Part shown: positions 34,266 to 42,993 of the stretch, one piece after another
How positions within the stretch are numbered: position 1 is the stretch's first letter
How the letters are laid out: each line of letters opens with the position of its first letter
NCBI RefSeq assembly: GCF_003994855.1
Contig: NZ_CP034142.1
Location: 2,542,001 to 2,606,000 of the forward strand
Length of the DNA stretch: 64,000 bases
Direction: 5' to 3'
Source: Marinobacter sp. NP-4(2019)
GTDB lineage: Bacteria; Pseudomonadota; Gammaproteobacteria; Pseudomonadales; Oleiphilaceae
Made by a program: the position numbers and the translations under genes
Notes under the pieces: model-generated
Database searches by the model: none
What the model saw: only the letters and a program-made list of their open reading frames with translations
What the model was told of the DNA's origin: nothing

Positions 34266-35216
34266 ATGTCCGACGCCCACAAATCCGACCTGCTTCTGGT
34301 AGTTGTCACCCTCCTCGCAGCCATCAGTTGGATGTTCTCCAAGGAGGCCGTGTTGCTGATGCCTCCGCTGCTTTTTATGGCTGTACGGTTTCTTATGGCA
34401 GGCGGCCTGCTGGCTATCCTGGCCAGCCGTTCCCTGCGGCGACTCAGTGCGGATCAGATGCGCCGCAGTGTGGGTGTCGGGCTAGTGTTCGGCACCGCGA
34501 TGAGTTGCTGGATCATGGGTCTGTTCCACGGCACCCATGTTGGTGAAGGCGCATTCCTGACCAGCCTTGGCGTGGTAATCGTCCCGATCATTGCCCGCGT
34601 CATCTTCAGGGAAGCCCAGCCTCCCAGCACCTGGATTGCTATTCCCATTGCCGTAGCTGGCCTGGCCCTATTGTCCCTGAAAAACGGATTCCGGCCAGAG
34701 GTCGGGCAGTTGTTCTTCGTATCGGCAGCTTTCATCTTCGCCCTGTATTTCACCCTGAACACCCGCGCTGCCAACCAGAGAACGGTCATTAACCGCCGCG
34801 GGGAAACCGTGGAGAAGCACCGGGTACCGGCACTTCCACTGACCGCCATCGCTCTGCTCACCGTAGGCACGCTCACGTTGGTAGAGTCCCTGGTGCTTGA
34901 GCCGTGGCAACCGGTCATCGAGGATTTCTCGGCAATACTCGCCTGGTGGATTTTCGCTAGCGCGGTGATCGGCACCGCTGGCCGCTTCCTGCTGCAAACC
35001 TATGCCCAGAGCCTGTCCGCCAACAGCCACGGCGTGGTCATTCTGGTGCTGGAGCCGGTGTGGGTGGCCCTGTTTGCCGCCGGCTGGTTCTCAGAAACCA
35101 TGAGTGCCTCACAGTTGGCCGGTTGCGGGCTGATTTTTGCTGCATTATTGGTCAATCGCTGGGGTGTCATCAGCAAGGCATTAAAAGGCTGGCTCCGAAG
35201 CCGTGGAACTGCATAA
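34266..35216 (+). CDS. EamA/DMT-family transporter
   Basis: A 316-residue inner-membrane protein with ten predicted helices in two EamA halves; blocks include LLAAISWMFSKEAVLLMPPL, GTHVGEGAFLTSLGVVIVPI and the second-half YAQSLSANSHGVVILVLEPV. These proteins export or import small metabolites; the substrate is not readable. It stands alone upstream of tRNA-Val. A polar insert (NRRGETVEKHR) sits between the halves. Confidence 0.85.
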   Translation: MSDAHKSDLLLVVVTLLAAISWMFSKEAVLLMPPLLFMAVRFLMAGGLLAILASRSLRRLSADQMRRSVGVGLVFGTAMSCWIMGLFHGTHVGEGAFLTSLGVVIVPIIARVIFREAQPPSTWIAIPIAVAGLALLSLKNGFRPEVGQLFFVSAAFIFALYFTLNTRAANQRTVINRRGETVEKHRVPALPLTAIALLTVGTLTLVESLVLEPWQPVIEDFSAILAWWIFASAVIGTAGRFLLQTYAQSLSANSHGVVILVLEPVWVALFAAGWFSETMSASQLAGCGLIFAALLVNRWGVISKALKGWLRSRGTA

Positions 35217-35222
35217 AAGTGG

Positions 35223-35251
35223 TTGACCCGCACCGCCGGAATCAGTATATT
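35223..35251 (+). promoter_or_regulatory. Sigma-70 promoter of tRNA-Val
   Basis: TTGACC (35223-35228), 17-base spacer and TATATT (35246-35251), ending 19 bases before the tRNA. A GC-rich discriminator (CCTCCCC) follows, as is usual for stable-RNA promoters. Confidence 0.7.
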
Positions 35252-35270
35252 TCCTCCCCGTTGCAGAGAC

Positions 35271-35347
<77 letters not shown>

Positions 35348-35358
35348 ACTCTGTGAAG

Positions 35359-35400
35359 AAAGTCAGTTACTTGCGACCTGCGTGAGAACTGGCTTTTTTT
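35359..35400 (+). terminator. Rho-independent terminator after tRNA-Val
   Basis: AAAGTCAGTT pairs with AACTGGCTTT (one G-U) around an 18-base loop and is followed directly by seven T (35394-35400). Confidence 0.7.
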
Positions 35401-35485
35401 ATGCCTGATTCTCGGCCCCTGCCCCCATCGCGGAGTGATATAATCCTCGCGATTCCCTTCTGCCTCACCCGGAACCTATAGCCCC

Positions 35486-36316
35486 ATGCGCACTATCGTA
35501 GACTTTACCCTGAAAAAGCCCCAGATCGCTGTCGATGCCCTAAGCGATGCTACCGGCTTGTCCAAGCAGCGGATCAAGGACGCCATGGCCAAAGGCGCCT
35601 GCCGCTGGACCTACAAGGGTAAGCAGGTGCGGTTGCGCAAGGCGAAGCGGGAGGTAAAAGCGGGTACCCGATTACAACTGTTCTACGATGACATCGTGCT
35701 GGCCCGCAAAGCAGAGCCGGCAGAGCTTCTCACTGACTTCGGCAAATACAGCCTGTGGTTCAAGCCCCATGGGCTGTTGGCCCAGGGTTCCCAGTGGGGT
35801 GATCACTGTAGTCTCTTGCGGGTTGCAGAAGTGCAAACGGGCAAGCCCTGCTTTCTGGTGCACAGGCTGGATGCAGACGCGGCCGGACTGATGCTCATTG
35901 CTCACGACAGCAAGGCAGCAGCAGCCCTGTCAGAATGTTTTGCCGGACGAGCGCTGCGGAAGGTCTATCACGCCCGGGTGTGTGGCAAGCTGGAGGCACA
36001 GGCACTGACCATCGACACACCTGTGGACAACAAGGAAGCCATCAGCCATATCACCACGTTGACCACTGGAGCGTCCGAGCCTGATACCAACACAGTAGTC
36101 GAAGTGATCATTGAGACCGGACGGAAACACCAGATTCGGCAACACCTTGCGGGGCTGGGACATCCGATCGTCGGTGACCGGCTGTACGGCAAGCCGGATA
36201 CGCTGCCATTGCAATTGGTGGCAGTCGAGCTTGAGTTCAATTGCCCGTTGACTCGAAAGAAGCGGTTGCTTCAACTGCCTCCATCCCTTAATGGCGTTTT
36301 GCCCACCACTCCATAA
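35486..36316 (+). CDS. RluA-family RNA pseudouridine synthase
   Basis: A 276-residue pseudouridine synthase. An N-terminal S4-like region (~15-65; TGLSKQRIKDAMAKGAC) precedes the catalytic domain with HRLDADAAGLML, where the first Asp is the nucleophile, LRKVYHARVCG, and the C-terminal GRKHQIRQHLAGLGHPIVGD. It modifies uridine in rRNA or tRNA; the exact target cannot be assigned. It is monocistronic and converges with the epimerase gene. Confidence 0.9.
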   Translation: MRTIVDFTLKKPQIAVDALSDATGLSKQRIKDAMAKGACRWTYKGKQVRLRKAKREVKAGTRLQLFYDDIVLARKAEPAELLTDFGKYSLWFKPHGLLAQGSQWGDHCSLLRVAEVQTGKPCFLVHRLDADAAGLMLIAHDSKAAAALSECFAGRALRKVYHARVCGKLEAQALTIDTPVDNKEAISHITTLTTGASEPDTNTVVEVIIETGRKHQIRQHLAGLGHPIVGDRLYGKPDTLPLQLVAVELEFNCPLTRKKRLLQLPPSLNGVLPTTP

Positions 36317-36340
36317 ACAAAAGGCCAGCATTGGCTGGCC
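36314..36340 (-). terminator. Rho-independent terminator of the UDP-glucuronate epimerase gene
   Basis: On the minus strand, GGCCAGC and GCTGGCC form a 7-base-pair hairpin (36323-36340), followed by TTTTGTTT. It lies 22 bases beyond the epimerase stop. Confidence 0.75.
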
Positions 36341-36361
36341 TCTCCAGAACGGTTTTTGCCG

Positions 36362-37369
36362 TTACACTTTATAAAAATCCCGATACCAGTCCACAAAGTT
36401 GGCTATGCCCTCTTCCACCGTGGTAGACGGTTTGTAGCCCACGTCGTTGATCAGATCGTCTACATTGGCGTAGGTGGCCGGCACATCGCCCGGCTGCAGT
36501 GGCAGCAGGTTCTTTTCTGCCTTTTTACCCACCCGTTCTTCAATGATCTCAATAAAACGGGACAGTTCCACCGGGTTGTTGCTACCGATGTTGTAGAGGC
36601 GGTATGGCCCCTTACTGGTGCCTGGATCCGGCTTGTCCCCGCTCCAGCCAACGTTGGGTTCCGCCACATGGTCCAGGGTGCGGATCACGCCTTCCACGAT
36701 GTCATCAATGTAGGTGAAATCCCGCTTGTGATGCCCATGGTTGAAAACGTCGATCGGTTCGCCGGCCAGGATCTTTCGTGTAAAGATAAACAGCGCCATG
36801 TCCGGTCGCCCCCACGGACCGTATACCGTGAAAAAGCGGAGCCCCGTGGTCGGCATGTTGTAGAGATGACTGTAGGTGTGAGCCATTAGCTCATTGGCCT
36901 TCTTGGAGGCAGCATACAGGCTCAGGGGGTGATCCACGTTGTCATGGACGGAGAATGGCATGGCTTCGTTGGCGCCGTATACGGAGCTGCTGGAGGCGTA
37001 CACCAGGTGCTTCACATCATTGTGACGACAACCTTCCAGGATATTCATGAAACCAACCAGGTTCGCATCCACGTAGGCATGCGGATTTTCCAGCGAGTAG
37101 CGAACGCCAGCCTGGGCTGCCAGATGCACTACCCGCTCCGGTTTTTGGTCACGGAACAGCGCTTCCATGGCCTCCCGGTCAGCAACGTCCTTGCGCACCT
37201 CGGTAAAGCCCGGCTTACCCGTCAGTCTCGCCAGCCGGGCTTCTTTCAGGCTAACGTCGTAATAATCGTTGACGTTATCCACGCCGATCACCTCGTCACC
37301 GCGATCGAGTAAGCGATGAGCGAGGTGAGAGCCGATGAAACCGGCGGTTCCCGTAACCAGGATTTTCAA
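36362..37369 (-). CDS. UDP-glucuronate 4-epimerase-like sugar epimerase
   Basis: A 335-residue extended short-chain dehydrogenase. The NAD loop GTAGFIGSHLA is at residues ~7-17, a YAASKKANE block supplies the Tyr-Lys pair (YxxxK), and FFTVYGPWGRPDMALF is characteristic of the CapI/LspL UDP-glucuronate 4-epimerases. It interconverts UDP-glucuronate and UDP-galacturonate for surface polysaccharides. It could work with Ugd at 58.6 kb to supply uronic acids to the EPS genes. It follows the barrel gene by 24 bases on the same strand, though each may be independent. Confidence 0.85.
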   Translation of the reverse strand: MKILVTGTAGFIGSHLAHRLLDRGDEVIGVDNVNDYYDVSLKEARLARLTGKPGFTEVRKDVADREAMEALFRDQKPERVVHLAAQAGVRYSLENPHAYVDANLVGFMNILEGCRHNDVKHLVYASSSSVYGANEAMPFSVHDNVDHPLSLYAASKKANELMAHTYSHLYNMPTTGLRFFTVYGPWGRPDMALFIFTRKILAGEPIDVFNHGHHKRDFTYIDDIVEGVIRTLDHVAEPNVGWSGDKPDPGTSKGPYRLYNIGSNNPVELSRFIEIIEERVGKKAEKNLLPLQPGDVPATYANVDDLINDVGYKPSTTVEEGIANFVDWYRDFYKV

Positions 37370-37393
37370 GTCTTTTCTCCTTATCAGCCCCTA

Positions 37394-38134
37394 TCAGAAA
37401 CGAACACCAGCACTCACAAAGGGGCCACCCAGGTCGACGTCCAGCTTGTCATCGTCGTCTTCGTAATCGATGGAGATTTCGCGATAGCCGGCGCGCAGCT
37501 GGAGCATCGCAATCTCGTACTGGCCATAAGCGTTATAGTCGTAGACTGAATCACCGTCAAAGCTGATCAGGTTGGCCTCACCACCAACCGACACACCCGT
37601 AAGCGGCAGGTCGAACCGGGCTGCCAGGTATCCCATGGGCACAACCGCGTCAATTTCGGATTCGCTGGCTGCGGTGCCATTCACTTCCTGAACTGTTAGC
37701 TCACCGTCCATATCACGAACTGTCAGGCCCAGGTCCAGGTTGACCCAGTTATCCAGAATTTCGTAATAGAGAGTCAGATCCAACTGATCCAGATCCAGAT
37801 CAGATTGGACTTCAGTGACGCCACTCAAGACAATGATATTGTCAAAGTTGGCACCGAGTTCGCCACGACCACTTTGTTCAATCGTCGTGTAGTTCAGGCG
37901 AACATTCGGCAGCAGCGGAATCGGGTGCTCAATGTAGGCACTCAGGTTGGCATTGGAATCACTGCTCAGATCCAGGTCGTTCTCGACGTCTACCACATCG
38001 CCATTGGACGCGGCCTTACCAGAAAGATCCGAATCCCAATAGCTTACATTGGCGCCCAGACCGACAACATCCGCGCTCGCCAGTGGTGCTGTCAGGGCCA
38101 TTGCGCCCCCCACGGCCAGAATCAGTTTACGCAT
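37394..38134 (-). CDS. Outer-membrane beta-barrel protein (TIGR04219-like)
   Basis: A 246-residue protein. Signal peptide MRKLILAVGGAMALTAPLASA is followed by amphipathic strands rich in Asp and Tyr, with terminal PFVSAGVRF ending in Phe, as in outer-membrane barrels. The layout resembles a small conserved gammaproteobacterial family (TIGR04219). The ATG at 38134 starts the signal peptide, 35 bases after the purC stop. Function unknown. Confidence 0.8.
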   Translation of the reverse strand: MRKLILAVGGAMALTAPLASADVVGLGANVSYWDSDLSGKAASNGDVVDVENDLDLSSDSNANLSAYIEHPIPLLPNVRLNYTTIEQSGRGELGANFDNIIVLSGVTEVQSDLDLDQLDLTLYYEILDNWVNLDLGLTVRDMDGELTVQEVNGTAASESEIDAVVPMGYLAARFDLPLTGVSVGGEANLISFDGDSVYDYNAYGQYEIAMLQLRAGYREISIDYEDDDDKLDVDLGGPFVSAGVRF

Positions 38135-38169
38135 AAAACACCCATTGTCTGTTTTTTGGTTCTTTTCGA

Positions 38170-38883
38170 TCAATCGAACTGGATACCCAGCCGACGACCT
38201 ACCTCTTCATAGGTTTCAATCACGTCACCCAGTCCCTGGCGGAAACGGTCCTTGTCCATCTTCTTGCGGGTTTCCTTATCCCAGATACGACAACCGTCCG
38301 GGCTGAATTCGTCACCCAGCACGATCTGCCCGCCGGAACGACCAAACTCCAGCTTGTAATCCACCAGCAGCATGCCGGCATTATCAAACAGGCTTTTGAG
38401 CACATCGTTCACTTTATAGGTAAGTTCCTTCATTTTCGCGAGTTCATCTGCGGTTGCCCAGCCAAAGCTGACTGCCAGAGACTCATTCACCATCGGATCG
38501 TGCAACTCGTCGTTCTTGAGGAACAGCTCGAAAGTGGGCGGATTGAGGTTTTGCCCCTCTTCCACACCCAGTCGACGGCACAGGCTTCCCGCGGAGACGT
38601 TACGCACCACGCACTCCACCGGGATCATATCCAGTTTCTTGACCAGCGATTCGGTGGGCGAAAGCAACCCCTCAAAATGGGTGGGCACACCCGCCGCTTC
38701 CAGCTTTTCCATGATGAACGCATTGAAGCGGTTGTTCACCATACCCTTACGATTCAGTTGCTCTTTCTTCTCACCATCGAAGGCAGAGGTATCGTCACGG
38801 AACACAAGGACAAATCGCTCGGGATCATCGGTGCGATAAACGGATTTGGCTTTACCCGCGTAAAGTTCTTCGCGCTTTTCCAT
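38170..38883 (-). CDS. purC: Phosphoribosylaminoimidazole-succinocarboxamide synthase
   Basis: 237 residues, the family's usual length. It joins aspartate to CAIR in purine synthesis. Seen: LYAGKAKSVYRTDDPE, VLVFRDDTSAFDGEKKEQL and IPVECVVRNVSAGSL, plus LVDYKLEFG. Start ATG 38883 has GGAG eight bases upstream; the open frame extends 34 codons further without family similarity. It follows bamC by 43 bases in the dapA-bamC-purC order familiar from pseudomonads. Confidence 0.97.
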   Translation of the reverse strand: MEKREELYAGKAKSVYRTDDPERFVLVFRDDTSAFDGEKKEQLNRKGMVNNRFNAFIMEKLEAAGVPTHFEGLLSPTESLVKKLDMIPVECVVRNVSAGSLCRRLGVEEGQNLNPPTFELFLKNDELHDPMVNESLAVSFGWATADELAKMKELTYKVNDVLKSLFDNAGMLLVDYKLEFGRSGGQIVLGDEFSPDGCRIWDKETRKKMDKDRFRQGLGDVIETYEEVGRRLGIQFD

Positions 38884-38926
38884 TTCAGGTCTCCGGAAAT
38901 GCCGGCCACGTGCCGGCACCTCATGA

Positions 38927-40024
38927 TTAATAAAGGTATTCAAACAGCTCTGAAAGCAATTCGGATGAGCGGTCATCGCCGTCATATCCCGATGCGCGGG
39001 AAGCGGTCACCACCAGGACATCCCCTTGTTCCTGTAGACGCACATCGAAGGTGTGCTTCGGTTTCTCATCATCACCGAACCAGTCGAACCATCCGGATTC
39101 CCGCTCGGATTCGCTACGGAAATCGACATTAAACCAGCCTTCGCTGCGGTTCAGGTCCAGAACGGGAACGCCAGCGTCATCAAGCGCACGACTGACCTCA
39201 GACCAGGCGCGACCGTAGTCCAGGTCCATTTCGACAGCTACCGGCGTCTCGTTTTCAGAAATCAGGCGAACCAGCGGTTCAGCGGTCATGCCCAGGGCTG
39301 CCCGGGAGTACGACTTGCTCTCCTCACGGCCTCGCAGGAACTGCCCCATGTCGCTAAGCAACCTTTTGCTGGTGGCAAGCCCCTCTTCCGTTGGTTCGGC
39401 ACCGGTCTGCCAGGCCAGCAGCTCATCGGGGTTGCCGTCGACTTCATGCACCCGCAGTTGAACTTCAGTGGTCTTGCGACGAACGCCGGGGGCCACCCGG
39501 GCCTGAACGACCAGCATGTCTTCCGCTGACCCGGGCTCACTCTCCAGATCCAGCAGGGTTCTGGCACGCTTGCTGAAATTCACCAACTCACTTTGCAGGA
39601 GCCCAAGTTGCGGACTGTCATGGGCAACGCCCAGACCACGCTCGTTCATATAGGAGGAAACAGACGGCCAGACGCGGCCCGGCACGTCATTGACCAGCAG
39701 CCACATCTGCCCATCGAGCTCCTCAACTACGTAGTTCTCATCGAGGATTTCGGATGTCATATCCGGTGGCTCTGGAATAGACGATCGATACATGCGACCG
39801 GAATCCGCAGTGATCACGTCACGTATGGGCATGGCCTGGCCAAAACGGCTTTCGTCTGCGGTCTCGGGGAGACGGAGCTCATCTCCTTCCTGCGCATTAA
39901 CGTATCGTTCCGACCGATCTTCCAGAAGGCTGCAACCACTGGCAGCCAGTACAAACATCAGGCCGGTTGCCGGCGCAACCGAACCCAGTACACGTTTTAC
40001 TTCTGTCCTGAAAAGGAACGCCAT
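38927..40024 (-). CDS. bamC: Outer-membrane assembly lipoprotein BamC
   Basis: A 365-residue lipoprotein. Lipobox LAASGC places the acylated Cys near 31. The following unstructured segment with YVNAQEGDELRLPE matches the BamC N-terminal region, and two helix-grip domains follow. BamC is an accessory of the BamABCDE complex that inserts outer-membrane proteins. GGAG lies seven bases before the ATG. Gene order downstream of dapA is typical. Confidence 0.9.
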   Translation of the reverse strand: MAFLFRTEVKRVLGSVAPATGLMFVLAASGCSLLEDRSERYVNAQEGDELRLPETADESRFGQAMPIRDVITADSGRMYRSSIPEPPDMTSEILDENYVVEELDGQMWLLVNDVPGRVWPSVSSYMNERGLGVAHDSPQLGLLQSELVNFSKRARTLLDLESEPGSAEDMLVVQARVAPGVRRKTTEVQLRVHEVDGNPDELLAWQTGAEPTEEGLATSKRLLSDMGQFLRGREESKSYSRAALGMTAEPLVRLISENETPVAVEMDLDYGRAWSEVSRALDDAGVPVLDLNRSEGWFNVDFRSESERESGWFDWFGDDEKPKHTFDVRLQEQGDVLVVTASRASGYDGDDRSSELLSELFEYLY

Positions 40025-40059
40025 CAGGCTACTCCAGGTTCTTTGGTGGTACGGAAAAC

Positions 40060-40938
40060 TCAGAGTACGCCCGAGGCCTTCAGGGCATCTTCCACTTCTT
40101 TGTGAAATTTCTCGCTAAGAGGCGTCAACGGCAGGCGGATGCCCTCCCCGATCATACCCATACGGCATAGCGCCCACTTCACGGGAATCGGATTGGCTTC
40201 CAGGAACAGCTTGCGATTCAGGGGCATCAACAGTTCGTTGAGGCGCTCAGTTTCTTCACGGTTACCAGCAATGGCAGCCGCGCACAACTGGGACATGCCC
40301 CTGGGTGCGACATTGGCGGTTACCGACACGTTACCCTTGGCACCGGCCAGCATCAGTTCAGCGGCTGTTGCATCATCACCGGAATACACGGCCAAGCGCC
40401 CCTTGACCGCTTCGATCAGCTCAGATCCCCTAGGGATATTACCCGTGGCATCCTTGATGCCAATAATATTGGGGATATCCGCCAGGCGCTCGACGGTCTC
40501 GTTCAGCATGTCACACGCCGTACGCCCGGGAACGTTGTAAAGCATCTGGTTCATCCCAGGCACAGCTTCAGCAATGGTTTTGAAATGCTGGTAAAGCCCT
40601 TCCTGGGTAGGCTTGTTGTAGTACGGCACCACCAGCAGGCAGGCATCCGCGCCCAGCTTGTGGGCCTCGCTGGTGAGCTCGATGGCTTCACGCGTGCTGT
40701 TGCCTCCGGTACCGGCGATTACGGGAATACGACCATTGACCCGCTTTATGATGTGACCGATGACCCGACAATGCTCATCCGGGTCCAGCGTTGCGGATTC
40801 GCCAGTGGTACCCACGGCGACGATACCATCCGTGCCGTTTTCAATATGAAAGTCCACCAGCTTGTCCAGATCCTCCCAGTGGATATCACCGTTGGGATGC
40901 ATGGGCGTGACCAGTGCGACAAGGCTACCCGTAATCAT
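40060..40938 (-). CDS. dapA: 4-Hydroxy-tetrahydrodipicolinate synthase
   Basis: A 292-residue TIM-barrel lyase that condenses pyruvate and aspartate semialdehyde in lysine/diaminopimelate synthesis. Motifs: GTTGESATLDPDEH (~44-57), YNVPGRTACDM (catalytic Tyr) and IIGIKDATGN with the Schiff-base Lys (~161). It leads the dapA-bamC-purC set and diverges from bcp. Confidence 0.97.
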   Translation of the reverse strand: MITGSLVALVTPMHPNGDIHWEDLDKLVDFHIENGTDGIVAVGTTGESATLDPDEHCRVIGHIIKRVNGRIPVIAGTGGNSTREAIELTSEAHKLGADACLLVVPYYNKPTQEGLYQHFKTIAEAVPGMNQMLYNVPGRTACDMLNETVERLADIPNIIGIKDATGNIPRGSELIEAVKGRLAVYSGDDATAAELMLAGAKGNVSVTANVAPRGMSQLCAAAIAGNREETERLNELLMPLNRKLFLEANPIPVKWALCRMGMIGEGIRLPLTPLSEKFHKEVEDALKASGVL

Positions 40939-41012
40939 AAAAGCTCCGTCCGAATAAAACCGATATGGTAATGTTGGGTGCGAACTGACACAAGGGAATT
41001 AAAGGAGATGTC

Positions 41013-41480
41013 ATGCCAGCAGTTGCACTAAACCAACCCGTTGATGATTTTGAAGCCCCGGCAACCGGTGACCAGACGATCCGGCTATCGGATCTCAGGG
41101 GCAAAAACGTCGTGATCTATTTCTATCCCAAGGATAATACACCGGGTTGCACCACCGAGGGCCAGGACTTTCGTGATCGCATGGATGCCTTCGAGGCCAT
41201 GGATACCGTCATCCTGGGCGTCTCCCGCGATGGTCTGAAGGCCCACGAGAACTTCCGCGCCAAACACCAGTTCCCGTTCCACCTGATTTCAGACAAAGAT
41301 GAGACGGTTTGCCAGCATTTCGACGTGATCAAGCTTAAAAAACTTTACGGTAAAGAGTATATGGGCATTGACCGGAGCACGTTCCTGATCGACAAAGAAG
41401 GCGTCCTTCGCCAGGAATGGCGGGGCGTAAAAGTCAAAGACCATGCCGATGAGGTGCTCGAAGCGGTCAGAAACCTCTAG
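41013..41480 (+). CDS. bcp: Thioredoxin-dependent peroxiredoxin, Bcp/PrxQ type
   Basis: A 155-residue peroxiredoxin. The peroxidatic Cys is in YPKDNTPGCTTEGQDFRD. The resolving Cys that E. coli Bcp has five residues later is Gln here, so it may act as a 1-Cys enzyme. AAAGGAG before the ATG is a strong ribosome-binding site. It converges with the PerM-like gene, overlapping its stop by 4 bases, and diverges from dapA. Confidence 0.93.
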   Translation: MPAVALNQPVDDFEAPATGDQTIRLSDLRGKNVVIYFYPKDNTPGCTTEGQDFRDRMDAFEAMDTVILGVSRDGLKAHENFRAKHQFPFHLISDKDETVCQHFDVIKLKKLYGKEYMGIDRSTFLIDKEGVLRQEWRGVKVKDHADEVLEAVRNL

Positions 41481-42571
41481 GCCCCCTCAATATCCTCAAA
41501 CTCGTCCACTGGCAGGCTGTCCTTGACTGGCCACGCGGAAAACACGGCCTTGAGCATGGTCGCCAGTGGAATGGCAAAGAATACCCCCCACAGACCCCAG
41601 ATCCCGCCAAAAAACAGCACCGCCACAATGATGGCAACCGGGTGCAGATTATTCACCTCCGAAAACAGCACCGGCACCAGTACGTTTCCGTCGAGCCCCT
41701 GAATAATGCCGTAGGCCACCATCACCCAGATGAAATGGGAGCCCCACCCGAAGGCAAACAGCGCAATCATCGCCACCGGAATGGTGACGACCGCGGCACC
41801 GATATAGGGAATGACCACGCTCAGCCCCACCAGCAATGCCAGCAAAGCGGCATAAGGCATCCCCAAAAGCTTGAATGTCACGTAAGTAACGCCGCCAACA
41901 ATGAGAATCTCAACCGCCTTACCCCTGACGTAATTGGCACATTGCAGGTTCACCTCATGCCAGATGCGCAGCATCATCGGGCGCTGGGGAGGCAGCAGAT
42001 GGGAAATCGATGTCAGCAACAGGTTGCGATCCTTGAGGAAAAAGAACACCAGGATCGGCACCAGCACCATGTAGATGAGCAACGCCACAAGATCCGGAAT
42101 GCTGGACAAGGAGAAAGAAACCAGCCATTGAGTCAGGTGCCCGGCTTCGGTACTGATCTGCCGGTAAATAGTGTTGACCGCTTCCATGGAAATGAGCGTG
42201 GGGTATTCCTGGGGCAGCAATTCCAGATAGGACTGCATCTCACGGATAATCCGGGGCGCCTCTCCCGCGAGGGACGTTACCTGGGTCCAGATCAGTGGCA
42301 GCAGGCCAAAGATAAAGCCAACCAGGATTCCCAGGAAGATGATGAATACGCCGAGAATGGAAACCATCTCCGGTATTCCCATCCGTGTCAGTTTTGTCAC
42401 CAACCCCTGCAGGATGAAGGCAATAATGACTGAAGCGATAGCCGGCGCGAGCATTGCGCCAAACAAGATAACGAATATCGTGCCCGCAACCAGTATCAGA
42501 AAAAGAATGACAGCTTCTTCATCTGAAAAGTATTTGTGGGCAAGACCGCGTAAAATTCTGACCATGTACAT
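41477..42571 (-). CDS. AI-2E family (PerM-like) membrane protein
   Basis: A 364-residue protein with seven or eight membrane segments. Typical pieces are MLRIWHEVNLQCANYVRGKAVE, ALLVGLSVVIPYIGAAVV and GLWGVFFAIPLATMLKAV at the C-terminus. Family members are exporters of uncertain substrate; the autoinducer-2 role applies to only some. Next to bcp, an arrangement common in pseudomonads. Confidence 0.88.
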   Translation of the reverse strand: MYMVRILRGLAHKYFSDEEAVILFLILVAGTIFVILFGAMLAPAIASVIIAFILQGLVTKLTRMGIPEMVSILGVFIIFLGILVGFIFGLLPLIWTQVTSLAGEAPRIIREMQSYLELLPQEYPTLISMEAVNTIYRQISTEAGHLTQWLVSFSLSSIPDLVALLIYMVLVPILVFFFLKDRNLLLTSISHLLPPQRPMMLRIWHEVNLQCANYVRGKAVEILIVGGVTYVTFKLLGMPYAALLALLVGLSVVIPYIGAAVVTIPVAMIALFAFGWGSHFIWVMVAYGIIQGLDGNVLVPVLFSEVNNLHPVAIIVAVLFFGGIWGLWGVFFAIPLATMLKAVFSAWPVKDSLPVDEFEDIEGA

Positions 42572-42610
42572 CTCCGTGGAATCACGGCAGGAGGCGTTAG
42601 TGCCGAATCA

Positions 42611-42838
42611 TCAACCGCCGCACTTTATCACAAACCGAAAACAGCCATCCGCTTCCGTTGAGCTCACGAGCCGGTGTTTCGAGAGCTTCAGGAAGGCCGG
42701 GATATCACGTGCCGACCCGGCATCGGTTGCTATCACCTCCAACTCTTCGCCCGGTGACATGCTGCTCAGTTCGAGCTTGGTTTTTAACAATGGCATCGGG
42801 CAACGCAGCCCGGATGCATCAAGAATTCGCTCAGCCAT
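42611..42838 (-). CDS. TusA-like sulfur-carrier protein
   Basis: 75 residues with the CPMP motif (LDASGLRCPMPLLKTKL) near residue 13, typical of TusA/SirA sulfur carriers that pass persulfide between partners. ATG 42838 was chosen because the conserved domain begins there; the frame runs back to 42907. It lies 39 bases ahead of the PerM-like gene on the same strand and diverges from the BepA-like protease gene. Confidence 0.85.
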   Translation of the reverse strand: MAERILDASGLRCPMPLLKTKLELSSMSPGEELEVIATDAGSARDIPAFLKLSKHRLVSSTEADGCFRFVIKCGG

Positions 42839-42993
42839 GGGAACAGGTAACCTTGCAGAACTGCATTCACGAGGCGGCATTATGCCGACACGCCCCGCTG
42901 AATGCACCTCAAACGTAATTAATGAAATGTACCAGAACTTTTAATGGCAAAATGCGGTCATATCAAGCGATTTAACAACGGTAGTCCATATTG